Assembly (NCBI GenBank): GCA_001797815.1
Contig: MGQK01000031.1
Coordinates: forward strand, 35,291 to 51,664
DNA length: 16,374 nt
Direction: 5' to 3'
DNA from: Deltaproteobacteria bacterium RBG_13_61_14
GTDB lineage: Bacteria; RBG-13-61-14
In this document: positions 5,882 through 13,749 of the stretch, piece after piece
How positions within the stretch are numbered: position 1 is the first letter of the stretch
How the letters are laid out: every line of letters starts with the position of its first letter
Notes under the pieces: model-generated
What the model was told of the DNA's origin: nothing
Databases searched by the model: none
Seen by the model: the letters and a program-made list of their open reading frames with translations, nothing else
Program-made: the position numbers and the translations under genes

Positions 5882-7969
5882 CTATCGAGACAAAAGCGGC
5901 GCGATCACCAGGCTGACGATGCTCATGAGCTTGATCAAAATGTTCATGCTCGGGCCTGAGGTGTCCTTGAAGGGGTCGCCCACGGTGTCGCCGACCACCG
6001 CGGCCTTATGGGCCGGCGAGCCTTTGCCGCCCAGGTTGCCCTTCTCGATATACTTTTTGGCGTTGTCCCAGGCGCCGCCGCCGTTGGCCATCATCAGGGC
6101 CAGCATCACCCCGCTGGCCGTGGCCCCGGCCAACATGCCGCCCAAGGCTTCGGGACCTAAAATCATCCCTACCACCACCGGCGCGACCACCGCCGTAGAG
6201 CCGGGCACGATCATCCGCTTGAGCGCGCCCTTGGTGGCGATATCCACGCAGGTGGCCGGATCCGGCTTGGCCCCCGGCTTGCCTTCGAGCAGGCCCGGGA
6301 TCTCCCGGAACTGGCGCCGGATTTCCTCCACCATGTCCCCGGCCGCATCGCCCACCGCCAGCATGGTCCGGGCGCCGATAAAGAAGGGCAGGATCGAGCC
6401 GATGAACAACCCGATCACCGCCGTGGCATCGGTGAGGTTGATGAACAGAACTTCGATGATGCTGGTCTGGGGATCGTCCACGTTAATGGCCTGAGAATAG
6501 GCCGCGAACAGGGCCAGCGCGGTCAGCGCCGCGGAGCCGATGGCAAAGCCCTTGCCGATGGCCGCGGTGGTGTTGCCGAGCGCGTCGAGCCCGTCGGTGA
6601 TCTTGCGGGTCTCCGGGCCCAGCTCCGCCATCTCGGAGATGCCGCCGGCGTTGTCCGCGATCGGGCCGTAGGAGTCCACGCTCATGGTGATGCCCACGGT
6701 GGCCAGCATCCCGACCGCGGCGACCGCGATCCCGTAAAGCCCGGCGAAATGGTTGGCGATGAAGATGGAGACGCAGATCATCAGCACCGGCAGGACCACG
6801 CTCTCCATGCCCACGGCCAGGCCGTGGATGACCGTGGTCGCGGCCCCGGTCTTGCTGGCCTCGGCGATGTCCCGGATCGGCTTGGCCGAAGTGTAGTATT
6901 CGGTGATCAGGCCGATGATCACGCCGCTGATGGTGCCCAGGAGCACGGCCATGAAAATATTGCCCTTGCCGGCCAGAGCGCCGCCGAACCCGGCATCGAG
7001 GCCAAATTGCCAAATGAAGGCCCAGGCCCCGGCCAGGAAAAGCGCCGCGGCGATGAACATGGAGTAGCGCAGCGCCGCCTGGGGACTGATGTGCTGCAGC
7101 CACTTGATCGAGTAAATGCCCACGAAGCTGGCCAGGAGCCCGATCGCGGCCATGAAGATGGGCAGGCCCATAAAGTAAAGCTTGAACGAAGGATCAATGA
7201 TTCCCCAGGTCGCGCCGATGGCGATGGTCGCGACAATGCTCCCCACGTAGGATTCGAAAATGTCCGCGCCCATGCCCGCGGTATCGCCCACGTTGTCGCC
7301 CACCAGGTCCGCGATCACACCCGGGTTGCGGGGGTCGTCCTCCGGAATGCCGGCTTCCACCTTGCCCACCAGGTCCGCGCCCACGTCCGCGCTCTTGGTA
7401 TAAATGCCGCCGCCGACCCGGGCGAAGAGCGCGATCGAGCTGGCGCCCATGGCAAAGCCGTTGATGGCCGAAGCCGGCAGCGCCTGCTCGCCGAGATAGC
7501 GATGGAGAATGAAAAGGATCGAGGTCCCGAGCAGGCCCAGCGAGGCCACCGAGAGACCCATGACGCCCCCGCCCCGGAAGGCCATTTCCAGGGCCGAGCC
7601 TTGGCCTTTCTGGTTGGCGGCCCAGGCAGTGCGGATGTTGGCCAGGGTGGCGGCCTGCATCCCGAACCACCCGGCGAACATGGAGCAGGTGGCCCCGCAC
7701 AGGAAGAAGATCGCGGTCCGATAGTCAATGAAAATGAAGAGCAGGATAAACACCAGCGCCTCGAACACGGCGATGAACATATATTCCCGTTTGAGGAAGG
7801 CCATGGCCCCGGCATGGATCATGCCCGCGATCTCTTTCATCCGGTCGGTGCCCTCCGGCTGCTTTCGGATCCAATAGAAAATCGCCAACGCCACCACCAG
7901 GCCCACCACGGCCAGGCTCGGTGAAGCCACCAGACCCAACTGATCCAAGCGTGTTGCCAACTCACTCAT
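5882..7969 (-). CDS. hppA: Membrane-bound ion-translocating pyrophosphatase, K+-dependent type
   Basis: The enzyme couples PPi hydrolysis to pumping H+ or Na+ across the inner membrane. The length of 695 residues is full for the family, which typically has about 16 membrane helices. The pyrophosphate/Mg site motif D-x7-K-x-E is present (D195, K203, E205), followed by [20 protein letters not shown] with D236 and E239. The C-terminal [20 protein letters not shown] motif is intact. At the position that sets potassium dependence it reads [10 protein letters not shown] (Ala469, Gly472) rather than GNTTKAIT, pointing to the K+-dependent subgroup. Whether Na+ or H+ is pumped cannot be decided by eye. 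The ATG start at 7969 is preceded by AAAGGAGGT at 8-nt spacing. It has its own promoter and leader and shares a terminator with the convergent gene. In anaerobes it conserves energy from PPi made by biosynthesis. Confidence 0.97.
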   Translation of the reverse strand: MSELATRLDQLGLVASPSLAVVGLVVALAIFYWIRKQPEGTDRMKEIAGMIHAGAMAFLKREYMFIAVFEALVFILLFIFIDYRTAIFFLCGATCSMFAGWFGMQAATLANIRTAWAANQKGQGSALEMAFRGGGVMGLSVASLGLLGTSILFILHRYLGEQALPASAINGFAMGASSIALFARVGGGIYTKSADVGADLVGKVEAGIPEDDPRNPGVIADLVGDNVGDTAGMGADIFESYVGSIVATIAIGATWGIIDPSFKLYFMGLPIFMAAIGLLASFVGIYSIKWLQHISPQAALRYSMFIAAALFLAGAWAFIWQFGLDAGFGGALAGKGNIFMAVLLGTISGVIIGLITEYYTSAKPIRDIAEASKTGAATTVIHGLAVGMESVVLPVLMICVSIFIANHFAGLYGIAVAAVGMLATVGITMSVDSYGPIADNAGGISEMAELGPETRKITDGLDALGNTTAAIGKGFAIGSAALTALALFAAYSQAINVDDPQTSIIEVLFINLTDATAVIGLFIGSILPFFIGARTMLAVGDAAGDMVEEIRRQFREIPGLLEGKPGAKPDPATCVDIATKGALKRMIVPGSTAVVAPVVVGMILGPEALGGMLAGATASGVMLALMMANGGGAWDNAKKYIEKGNLGGKGSPAHKAAVVGDTVGDPFKDTSGPSMNILIKLMSIVSLVIAPLLSR

Positions 7970-8001
7970 TGACCGTTACCTCCTTTATTCACAAATTTCG
8001 G

Positions 8002-8046
8002 CATCTTTCGCAACCGGACGCGTCCTGCCGCGAAACCGGAAAGATG
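8002..8046 (-). promoter_or_regulatory. Structured element in the hppA leader
   Basis: CATCTTTC (8002-8009) is perfectly complementary to GAAAGATG (8039-8046). Inside are paired CCGG (8014-8017 with 8036-8039) and CGCG (8019-8022 with 8029-8032) segments and a perfect palindrome GGACGCGTCC (8016-8025). The hppA leader of about 145 nt would therefore fold as a long bulged hairpin some 35 nt before the start codon. I do not recognise it as a known riboswitch, and a regulatory role is inferred. Confidence 0.4.
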
Positions 8047-8120
8047 GCACTTACGAAGTGGAGTCCACCAGGCTGTGGGATGATATGGGCTTAGGAATCA
8101 AAATGGCCAAAGTGCCGCCC

Positions 8121-8150
8121 ATCATAATCGAAAAAGCACCTCTTTGTCAA
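8121..8150 (-). promoter_or_regulatory. Sigma70-type promoter of hppA
   Basis: On the minus strand, TTGACA (complement of 8145-8150) is followed after 18 nt by TATGAT (complement of 8121-8126). Transcription should start near 8114, giving a leader of about 145 nt. The surrounding DNA is AT-rich compared with the genes. Confidence 0.75.
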
Positions 8151-8515
8151 TAAAAATTAAACGCCAGATTAATAAAGCCATCCAAACAGATTAAAATTTC
8201 ATTAGTAAAGATAATTGCCCCCTGCCCATGGCTCCTGGCAACTCGGTCTCAAGGCTTGCTATCCAATTCCCCTGGCTCCGCTGACTATTCCCCTTGCCGC
8301 GGACCCCGAACGACCGGCCAGACACCTTTTACGCCCTGCCACCCGCTTTCGCCTCCCCCTGGCTCAGGCGATCCCAGCCGCGGCCAGACCCTTTTTCTCT
8401 GGAACCGGCCGGCCATAAAATCACCTAAATTTTTTTCTGGACAGACTTTCGGCTTTGTGCTAAGTTTTCACCTGATTTTGACTAGACCACTGGTTTCACG
8501 AAGGAGGGGTAAGCC
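8151..8515. other. Intergenic region between hppA and hydrolase genes
   Basis: The first 70 bases are AT-rich and lie upstream of the divergent hppA promoter. The rest (8220-8430) is C-rich on the plus strand with no recognisable gene or repeat. A short ORF here has Pro/Ala-rich composition and no ribosome site. I found no convincing -35/-10 pair for the hydrolase gene, although one presumably lies near 8430-8500. Confidence 0.5.
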
Positions 8516-9703
8516 ATGGGACGAAAGACCGCTTGCGTAGTGGCGCTGCTCGCGCTGAGTGCATTCAGCTTCACCGCCTGCTATAGCCTGATCGAGAAGC
8601 CGATCCTGAAACGGCGCGACTTTCAACCGTTCGCCGCCAAGGACTACCTGGCGCCGTGCCAGTTCATCCAGGTGGAGGACATCAACCTGGCTTATGTGGA
8701 AGCTGGAGCAGGACCCACTGTGATTTTGATCCATGGCGGGGTCTTTCCCGTCGAATTTTCTGATTCCATTCTCACCACCCCCCTCTTTGACGCCTTTTCC
8801 CTCCTGACCTTTCATATCCTCCCGCCTCGCGCTCAGACTTACGGCCATCTTGGCGCCGTGGCCACCATTGACACCTGGCAATACAACGTGGAGGATCTGG
8901 CCAAACATTTCCACGTCCTCGCCCTGGATTTGCCCGGGTTCGGCAATTCCGACAAGCCGAATATTGCCTACAAAATGGAAGATTTTACCCGATACTTGAC
9001 CGGCTTCATGGACGCCAAGAAGGTTGAGCGCGCCTCTCTGGTCGGCCTGGATATCGGGGGGATGATCGCGATGGATTTTGCGCTCACCCATCCGGAGCGA
9101 GTGGACAAGCTGGTTCTGGTGAACACCGCGGGGGTGGACGTAGGCCTAACCTTGGGTGACCCAGTGGTCCCCATGTTTTCCCGAATTTTCCAAAAGAACA
9201 ATGCCGCCCAAATCAATGTCTGGATTCCGCTTTGCCAGCGCCTGTTCCTGAAGCAGGGGGTCCGCAACGTTCTTCATGAACGCGGCCAGGACCTCCACCA
9301 ATATTACATTGTTGAAGACCAGGGAACCGCCAAGGAATTCCTGGACCAGGTCATTGACTATAAGAAGCAATACGTGAAGAGCGAGGAGTTCACCAAGGAA
9401 GTGCACGCGCTCCATAAAGCGCTGGTCAACCTCAAACGACGGGAAGTCGGAGAGAAGCTGGTTCAAGGAGCGGCGACCATCCCAGCGCCGACCCTCATCA
9501 TTGGGGGCGTTAAAAACCCCTACCCCCCCAAGGCGGAGGGCATCCCCGAGTACCTCAACGAGGCTATGCCCCGCTCATCGCTGAGCACGTTTAACCAAAG
9601 CGGCCATTTCCCCATGATCGAGGAACCGGAAAAGTTCAACCAGCAGGTGATCCAGTTCTTGACCGGGGAAGTTTCCGGCCCGGCGGCGGCGGCGACTCCG
9701 TAA
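8516..9703 (+). CDS. Alpha/beta hydrolase, probable lipoprotein, Asp in nucleophile position
   Basis: ATG 8516 follows AAGGAGGGG (8500-8508). The N-terminus is a hydrophobic signal ending SFTAC at Cys22, a loose lipobox, so the protein is probably lipid-anchored. The alpha/beta-hydrolase fold shows in VILIHGG (oxyanion region, residues 69-75), ALDLPGFGNSDKP, and the nucleophile elbow VGLDIGG (Asp179). The catalytic His is likely H364 in SGHFPMIEEPEKF. Most relatives have Ser in the elbow. Asp there is the mark of haloalkane dehalogenases and epoxide hydrolases, but the Trp that usually follows is Ile here. The usual acid loop after strand 7 reads GGVKNPYPP with no Asp or Glu. About 35 extra residues (76-110) sit after HGG. 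The activity is unknown and may even be lost. It is monocistronic and ends at a strong terminator. Confidence 0.85.
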   Translation: MGRKTACVVALLALSAFSFTACYSLIEKPILKRRDFQPFAAKDYLAPCQFIQVEDINLAYVEAGAGPTVILIHGGVFPVEFSDSILTTPLFDAFSLLTFHILPPRAQTYGHLGAVATIDTWQYNVEDLAKHFHVLALDLPGFGNSDKPNIAYKMEDFTRYLTGFMDAKKVERASLVGLDIGGMIAMDFALTHPERVDKLVLVNTAGVDVGLTLGDPVVPMFSRIFQKNNAAQINVWIPLCQRLFLKQGVRNVLHERGQDLHQYYIVEDQGTAKEFLDQVIDYKKQYVKSEEFTKEVHALHKALVNLKRREVGEKLVQGAATIPAPTLIIGGVKNPYPPKAEGIPEYLNEAMPRSSLSTFNQSGHFPMIEEPEKFNQQVIQFLTGEVSGPAAAATP

Positions 9704-9725
9704 GCCGCCTTGGCTTCCTTCCCAG

Positions 9726-9753
9726 AAGGGGCGCGGGATTCCGCGCCCTTTTT
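9726..9753 (+). terminator. Intrinsic terminator of the hydrolase gene
   Basis: GGGCGCGG (9729-9736) pairs with CCGCGCCC (9741-9748) around a GATT loop, followed by five T. It sits 23 bp after the hydrolase stop codon. The minus-strand side lacks a T-run, so it serves only the plus strand. Confidence 0.88.
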
Positions 9754-9888
9754 CGTTAAGATCCAGAAGAAGGAGGGGATGACAAACCCCGGTGGGCGGG
9801 AAGGAGAGAAACGGTCAGCCGCGCGAGCTCTGAGTCGCCCCGGCCGGGAAAAGGCGAAAGCCCCTGTTCTTGGAGCGAAGCGGGTCGG

Positions 9889-10701
9889 CTAGTTTGGTCG
9901 GGCTTCCCTCCGCAGCTTGCTCTCGACGTAATGCTTGAAGTCTTTCATGGTCTTGCGCATGGCGATGCTGCTGAAATAGCGGATGATCCGCTTGGGCAAG
10001 GGGAAGTTCGCGGTTACGCTCAGTTCGTAAGTCGAAGCGGTCGCGCCTTCTCTTTGAGAGAGAAAGAAATAGCGGCCGGTAATGCTGAGAAAGTCGCCGC
10101 CGGAGTTGACCCAGCTCAGACAATATTTCGGATCATCATAGGCATAATCCAAAACGTAGCGCACTTTGCGCAGGTAAGCATTGGCCACGAACTCCACCCG
10201 CCGGGGCCGGCCATCCGGGTAGCGGTCCCGCACCTGCACCTGCTCCAGGATTTTCGCCCATTCGGGATAGCGTTCGAAATCGCAAAGGAATTGATAGCAA
10301 TCCCGCGCCGAGGCCTCGATCAAGACGGAATGCGACGCGGCGTAGCGCATCACTTCGCCCTGGATCTGCAAGAAGGGGATACCTTCAAGGCTCTCTTCAT
10401 TGAACTTGATTCCGGCCAAGAAGGAAAAAGGTATGCTCGGATAGTCCGGGTTCTGGACACAATGGCAGACCACGCCCCAGAGTTCAAGACTCAGGGCGCG
10501 ATCCGGCAGGAGCAAAGTCATCTTGTTGACCGACCCCGCGGCCAGGGATTCGTTACAATAGATCCCGATTCCCTGCGGCGAGACGTCCCGGCTTCGGGTC
10601 ATGAATGTTTGCCCCTCGCAGGTGGCAAAGAGTTCGTAGCCGGCCGGCATTCGCGGATGTTTGCGCTTTTCGGTTCTTGCCGAACCCATTCTCGTCACCA
10701 T
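9889..10701 (-). CDS. PilZ domain fused to SRPBCC (COQ10/cyclase-like) domain
   Basis: The start at 10701 is preferred because GGAGG sits 8 nt before it. An in-frame ATG at 10761 would overlap the upstream gene by 47 bp and add 20 residues. The product has 270 residues. An N-terminal PilZ domain (about 10-115) has both c-di-GMP-contacting motifs: RKHPR (R13, R17) and DVSPQG (D39, S41, G44). A C-terminal SRPBCC domain (about 118-260) has the usual opening 'SVLIEASARDCYQFLCDFER YPEW' pattern and a long last helix (MKDFKHYVESKL). That fold binds hydrophobic ligands in a deep pocket. The fusion suggests a cytosolic protein whose ligand-binding or chaperone activity responds to c-di-GMP. It is the second gene of a two-gene operon. 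The family assignments are firm and the joint function is inferred. Confidence 0.85.
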   Translation of the reverse strand: MVTRMGSARTEKRKHPRMPAGYELFATCEGQTFMTRSRDVSPQGIGIYCNESLAAGSVNKMTLLLPDRALSLELWGVVCHCVQNPDYPSIPFSFLAGIKFNEESLEGIPFLQIQGEVMRYAASHSVLIEASARDCYQFLCDFERYPEWAKILEQVQVRDRYPDGRPRRVEFVANAYLRKVRYVLDYAYDDPKYCLSWVNSGGDFLSITGRYFFLSQREGATASTYELSVTANFPLPKRIIRYFSSIAMRKTMKDFKHYVESKLRREARPN

Positions 10702-10714
10702 CCTCTTTCCCTCC

Positions 10715-11326
10715 CTATGGTTCCGATTTCCCTCCAGGCCGCCAGCGGCCCACAAATTCATGAAAAGGATCTCCCTGGGATGGGCAGCGAACCTCGCGGA
10801 TCTCTTCCACCCAGACTCCGCCGGTCTCCACCACCACCTGGGAGAACCACCCTTCCATCAGCCGGCAGTGGGCCGGGGCCATCTGGGGAAAATCATAGAT
10901 CCGAATGACCGAGTGATCGGGCGAGCTGTCTTCCACTTTCATGGCGCCCGATTGCAAGTGGTAATTTTTCCAGAAGACATCGCCCACCCGAACCAGGTCC
11001 TCGGGCCGGGGCCGCCGCTTGAACATGTCCGAGACGATCTGGAGGTTTTGGGTGGCAAGATATTCCCCCAGCTTCCGGCATACCGCCAAGTCCCCCTTGC
11101 CCAAGACCCGATCCAGAGCCCGCAGATAATCCACAAAAACCGCATACGGGTAATCCGCCACCGCGATCAGTTTCTTGCTGATCACCTGGGCGGTTGATTC
11201 CGGCAAGGCCGCCAAGATTTTTTGCCGCAAAGCTTCGGTTCCCGGCTGGGTCTTGAGATACTTGAAAAAAATAATCAAGGCTGTCCCCTTGACTTGCGGT
11301 CCGGTGTCAGTGCTGGCGGCAGGCAT
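10715..11326 (-). CDS. DUF2378/V4R-like protein
   Basis: The product has 203 residues. ATG 11326 follows GGAGGGG at good spacing. The opening 'VKGTALIIFFKYLKTQPGTE' and the segments LPESTAQVISKKLIAVADYPYAVF, CRKLGEYLATQNL, YDFPQ and HCRLMEGWFSQVVVETGG resemble the DUF2378 (TIGR02265) family, multiplied in myxobacteria and found in related deltaproteobacteria. The ending VRCPSQGDPFHEFVGRW matches the 4-vinyl-reductase/heme-NO-like small-molecule-binding fold (C..GDP..F..). It has no signal peptide, so it is cytosolic. It precedes the PilZ-SRPBCC gene by 13 bp on the same strand, so the two are almost certainly cotranscribed. A sensory partner role is inferred. The family call is moderate and the ligand is unknown. 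Confidence 0.75.
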   Translation of the reverse strand: MPAASTDTGPQVKGTALIIFFKYLKTQPGTEALRQKILAALPESTAQVISKKLIAVADYPYAVFVDYLRALDRVLGKGDLAVCRKLGEYLATQNLQIVSDMFKRRPRPEDLVRVGDVFWKNYHLQSGAMKVEDSSPDHSVIRIYDFPQMAPAHCRLMEGWFSQVVVETGGVWVEEIREVRCPSQGDPFHEFVGRWRPGGKSEP

Positions 11327-11398
11327 GGAGTCCCCTCCGGCCCAGACCCTTTTTCATCTTTTTCCGCGCAAGCTGTCCGGATGGATCTGCGGGCACTG

Positions 11399-11428
11399 TT
11401 ATCATGCCACAAGCCCCGCTAAAGTCAA
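11399..11428 (-). promoter_or_regulatory. Probable promoter of the DUF2378/PilZ operon
   Basis: On the minus strand TTGACT (complement of 11423-11428) and TGATAA (complement of 11399-11404) are separated by 18 nt. They lie about 75 bp upstream of the first gene of the operon. Confidence 0.5.
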
Positions 11429-11461
11429 TCTCGCGGCCAGACCCGGCTCGGCGCGAAGTAT

Positions 11462-11491
11462 TTGACAAAAGGATACGATCTGGGGAAAAAT
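11462..11491 (+). promoter_or_regulatory. Possible promoter of the kinase-aldolase operon
   Basis: A perfect TTGACA lies at 11462-11467. The best -10 match at 17-18 nt is poor (GAAAAA/AAAAAT near 11485-11491), so this promoter may be weak or need an activator. It is back-to-back with the divergent minus-strand promoter. Confidence 0.35.
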
Positions 11492-11516
11492 GACCTGACC
11501 AGAGGAAATGGCAGGA

Positions 11517-13016
11517 ATGAGCGACCCTCTTTATCTGGCGCTCGACGCCGGCACCGGCGGCGGCCGCGCCGTCGTTTTTGACGGCCGGGGCCGACTCCTT
11601 CGCCGCGCTTATCGCGCCTGGGACTACGTCACCCCGGCCGGCCTCGACCCTTACGGCAAGGAGTTCGACGCCGGGCGATTCTGGGCGCTGCTCGCCGAGG
11701 CCAGCCGGGAGGCGCTCCAGGGGCTGGACCGATCCCGCCTGGCCGCGGTCTCTTCCACCTCCATGCGCCAAGGCTGCGTCTTCCTGGACGCCTCCGGCCG
11801 CGAGCTCTATGCCGGCCCCAACCGCGATGCCCGGGGGATCGAGGTCGGGCTCGAGCTGGAAGAAAAAATCCAGGAGGATTCGGCCGCCGGGATCTGCGGT
11901 CGCTGGCCGCCCTGGATCTTCGCGCCCGGCCGGCTGCTGTGGTTTAAGTTGAACGCTCCGGAAATTTTCAGCCGCATCGCCCGCGTGCTCATGCTTAATG
12001 ACTGGATCCTGTTCCGTTTAAGCGGAGAGGCCGCGGCCGAGATCAGCGCGGCCGGCGACTCTTTCCTGCTCGACATTCGCACCCGGCAGTGGTCCCCCGA
12101 ATTGCTCTCCGCCTGGGACCTGCCCCTTTCCTGGTTCCCTCCCCTCGTGCTCTCCGGCAGCCGGGTGGGTCAAGTCAGCGGGCCGGCGGCTCTGGAAACC
12201 GGAATCCCGGCCGGCACCCCGGTGGTGGCCGGCGCCGCGGACAGCCAGGCCGCGCTCTGGGCCGCGGGCGTGATCGAACCCGACCAGGTCGGCATCATCG
12301 CCGGGACCACCGCGCCGGTGATGGCCGTCTGCGACCAGCCCTTGCTCGGGCCGGCCGGCCGCATCTGGACCAACTGCCACCTGCTGCCCGGCCGCTGGCT
12401 CCTGGAAAGCAATTGCGGCGACGCCGGGAAACTCCTGCGCTGGTATGTGGAGGGCCACGCCTCCGGCGATTACGAGACTTTGCTCGCCCAGGCCGAGGCG
12501 ATCCCTCCGGGCAGCAACCTGGTGATCGCCTCGCTCGGTCCCATGGTCTTTAACCTCAAGGAGATCAACCCCGCTCGGCGGACCGGATTCCTCTTCCCCT
12601 TCCCGCTCGAGCTCGAGCAAGTCAGCCCCGGCGCCATCACCCGTTCCATCCTGGAAAATATCGCCTTCGCTATCCGGGGAAACCGGGATCAGCTTTTGCC
12701 GGTCTTGGACAGGGAGCCGAAAAGCATTACTATAACAGGAGGCATGGCCCGCAGCCGGCTCTTCGCCCGGATCGTGGCCGCGGTGCTGGCCCGGCCGGTC
12801 ACGGTGGTGGAAGCGCCGGAGGCCTCGGCCCTGGGCGCGGCCATGGCCGCCGCGGTGGGCTGTGGCCGGATGGCGGATTTGAAGTCCGCGGCCGAGGCTT
12901 TTCAGCCGGCCCGCACGCCGATCGAGCCGGACCCGGCCTGGACCTCGGAATACGAAGACCTTTACCCGGATTGGCAGGAGCAGATCAAGAAGTTCGAGAA
13001 CCCGTTCGAGGAGTAG
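11517..13016 (+). CDS. FGGY-family carbohydrate kinase (LsrK/YgcE-like)
   Basis: It transfers phosphate from ATP to a sugar or sugar-like substrate in the cytosol. The product has 499 residues, normal for FGGY kinases. The N-terminal phosphate loop reads YLALDAGTGGGRAVVFD. The segment AAVSSTSMRQGCVFLDASGR then AGPNRDARG matches the pattern in autoinducer-2 kinase LsrK and YgcE. The second nucleotide-binding part has VVAGAADSQAALWA and, near residues 404-442, ITITGGMARSRLFARIVAAV with EAPEASALGAA. ATG 11517 has AGAGGA 10 nt upstream. ATG 11508, three codons earlier, has it too close but cannot be excluded. The stop lies 4 bp before the aldolase start, whose ribosome site GAGGAG is inside this gene's last codons. 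The substrate is unknown. The aldolase partner suggests a ketose or another aldol-cleavable sugar. Confidence 0.92.
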   Translation: MSDPLYLALDAGTGGGRAVVFDGRGRLLRRAYRAWDYVTPAGLDPYGKEFDAGRFWALLAEASREALQGLDRSRLAAVSSTSMRQGCVFLDASGRELYAGPNRDARGIEVGLELEEKIQEDSAAGICGRWPPWIFAPGRLLWFKLNAPEIFSRIARVLMLNDWILFRLSGEAAAEISAAGDSFLLDIRTRQWSPELLSAWDLPLSWFPPLVLSGSRVGQVSGPAALETGIPAGTPVVAGAADSQAALWAAGVIEPDQVGIIAGTTAPVMAVCDQPLLGPAGRIWTNCHLLPGRWLLESNCGDAGKLLRWYVEGHASGDYETLLAQAEAIPPGSNLVIASLGPMVFNLKEINPARRTGFLFPFPLELEQVSPGAITRSILENIAFAIRGNRDQLLPVLDREPKSITITGGMARSRLFARIVAAVLARPVTVVEAPEASALGAAMAAAVGCGRMADLKSAAEAFQPARTPIEPDPAWTSEYEDLYPDWQEQIKKFENPFEE

Positions 13017-13020
13017 CCCG

Positions 13021-13671
13021 ATGAGCGATTACCTGGAGCTGCGCAACCAAGTTCACGCTTATGCCGTGAAGATGTATCAGGCGGGCATGGTTACCGGCTC
13101 GGCCGGCAACGTGAGCGCGCGGGTGCCGGACGAGGCGGACCGCTATGTGATCACGCCCACCAGCATCAGCTACCAAGAGCTCAAGCCCGAGGAAGTGGTG
13201 GTGGTGGATGGCGAGGGCGACCTGGTGGTCGGCGAAAACGCGCCCAGCTTTGAGTATCCTATACACATCGCCATTTACAGGGCGCGGCCGGACGCCGGCG
13301 CCATCTTTCACACCCACTCGGTCTATTCCTCGATCCTGGCCGTGCTCCGTAAGCCGATCCCGCCGATCATCGAGGAATTGGTGCCCTATGCCGGCGGAGA
13401 GGTGGCGGTGGCCGAGTATGCCCAGTCCGGCAGCGACGCCCTGGCCGAGAACGCGGTCAAGGCGCTCTTCGGCAAGAGCGCCGTGCTCCTCGCCAACCAT
13501 GGCAACCTCTGCCTGGGCAAGAACCTGCGCAAGGCCTTCAACCTCTGCGCGCTGGTGGAGCGGGCCGCCCGGATTTACGTGGAGGCCCTCAAACTCGGCC
13601 AAGTCCATCTCCTGCCCGAAGAAGTGGTCCAGGCGGAGAAAGAAATGTACGAAGTGGTGAAAGATTTATAA
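13021..13671 (+). CDS. Class II aldolase (FucA/AraD family)
   Basis: The 216-residue length is typical of L-fuculose-1-phosphate aldolase relatives. Zinc ligands are visible as H97 and H99 (FHTHS) and H160 (ANHGN). The catalytic Glu is E78 (FEYPIH). The phosphate-binding segments TGSAGNVS (25-32) and TPTS (45-48) are present. Such enzymes split ketose 1-phosphates into DHAP and an aldehyde. Members with AraD function are epimerases instead. GAGGAG (13008-13013) is 7 nt before ATG, and translation is coupled to the kinase. Together the pair would phosphorylate and cleave one substrate, for example fuculose, rhamnulose-like sugars, ribulose, or a deoxy- or methylthio-pentulose from nucleoside salvage. 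The choice cannot be made from sequence. No terminator is seen before the next gene, 78 bp away. Confidence 0.92.
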   Translation: MSDYLELRNQVHAYAVKMYQAGMVTGSAGNVSARVPDEADRYVITPTSISYQELKPEEVVVVDGEGDLVVGENAPSFEYPIHIAIYRARPDAGAIFHTHSVYSSILAVLRKPIPPIIEELVPYAGGEVAVAEYAQSGSDALAENAVKALFGKSAVLLANHGNLCLGKNLRKAFNLCALVERAARIYVEALKLGQVHLLPEEVVQAEKEMYEVVKDL

Positions 13672-13749
13672 GCCCTGGGGCTGAACGCTGCCACCGATCT
13701 ATAGCCGAACGACCCGCGAGGACCGCAAGTCAGGAAGGACAACGAGCTA

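Noticed and set aside
6749-7924. 391-codon plus-strand ORF opposite hppA
   Set aside because: It is composed of His/Gly/Asp/Arg-rich sequence typical of an antisense shadow of a GC-rich gene, with no domain and no ribosome site.
8430-8470. Promoter for the hydrolase gene (TGGACA with a TAAGTT-like -10)
   Set aside because: The -10 match is only about half of consensus, too weak to annotate.
8215-8540. Two short overlapping plus-strand ORFs before the hydrolase gene
   Set aside because: Pro/Ala/Arg-rich translations, no ribosome site, and one runs into the start of the real hydrolase gene.
12018-12620. 200-codon minus-strand ORF opposite the FGGY kinase
   Set aside because: Shadow frame. 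The plus-strand kinase motifs are continuous through it.
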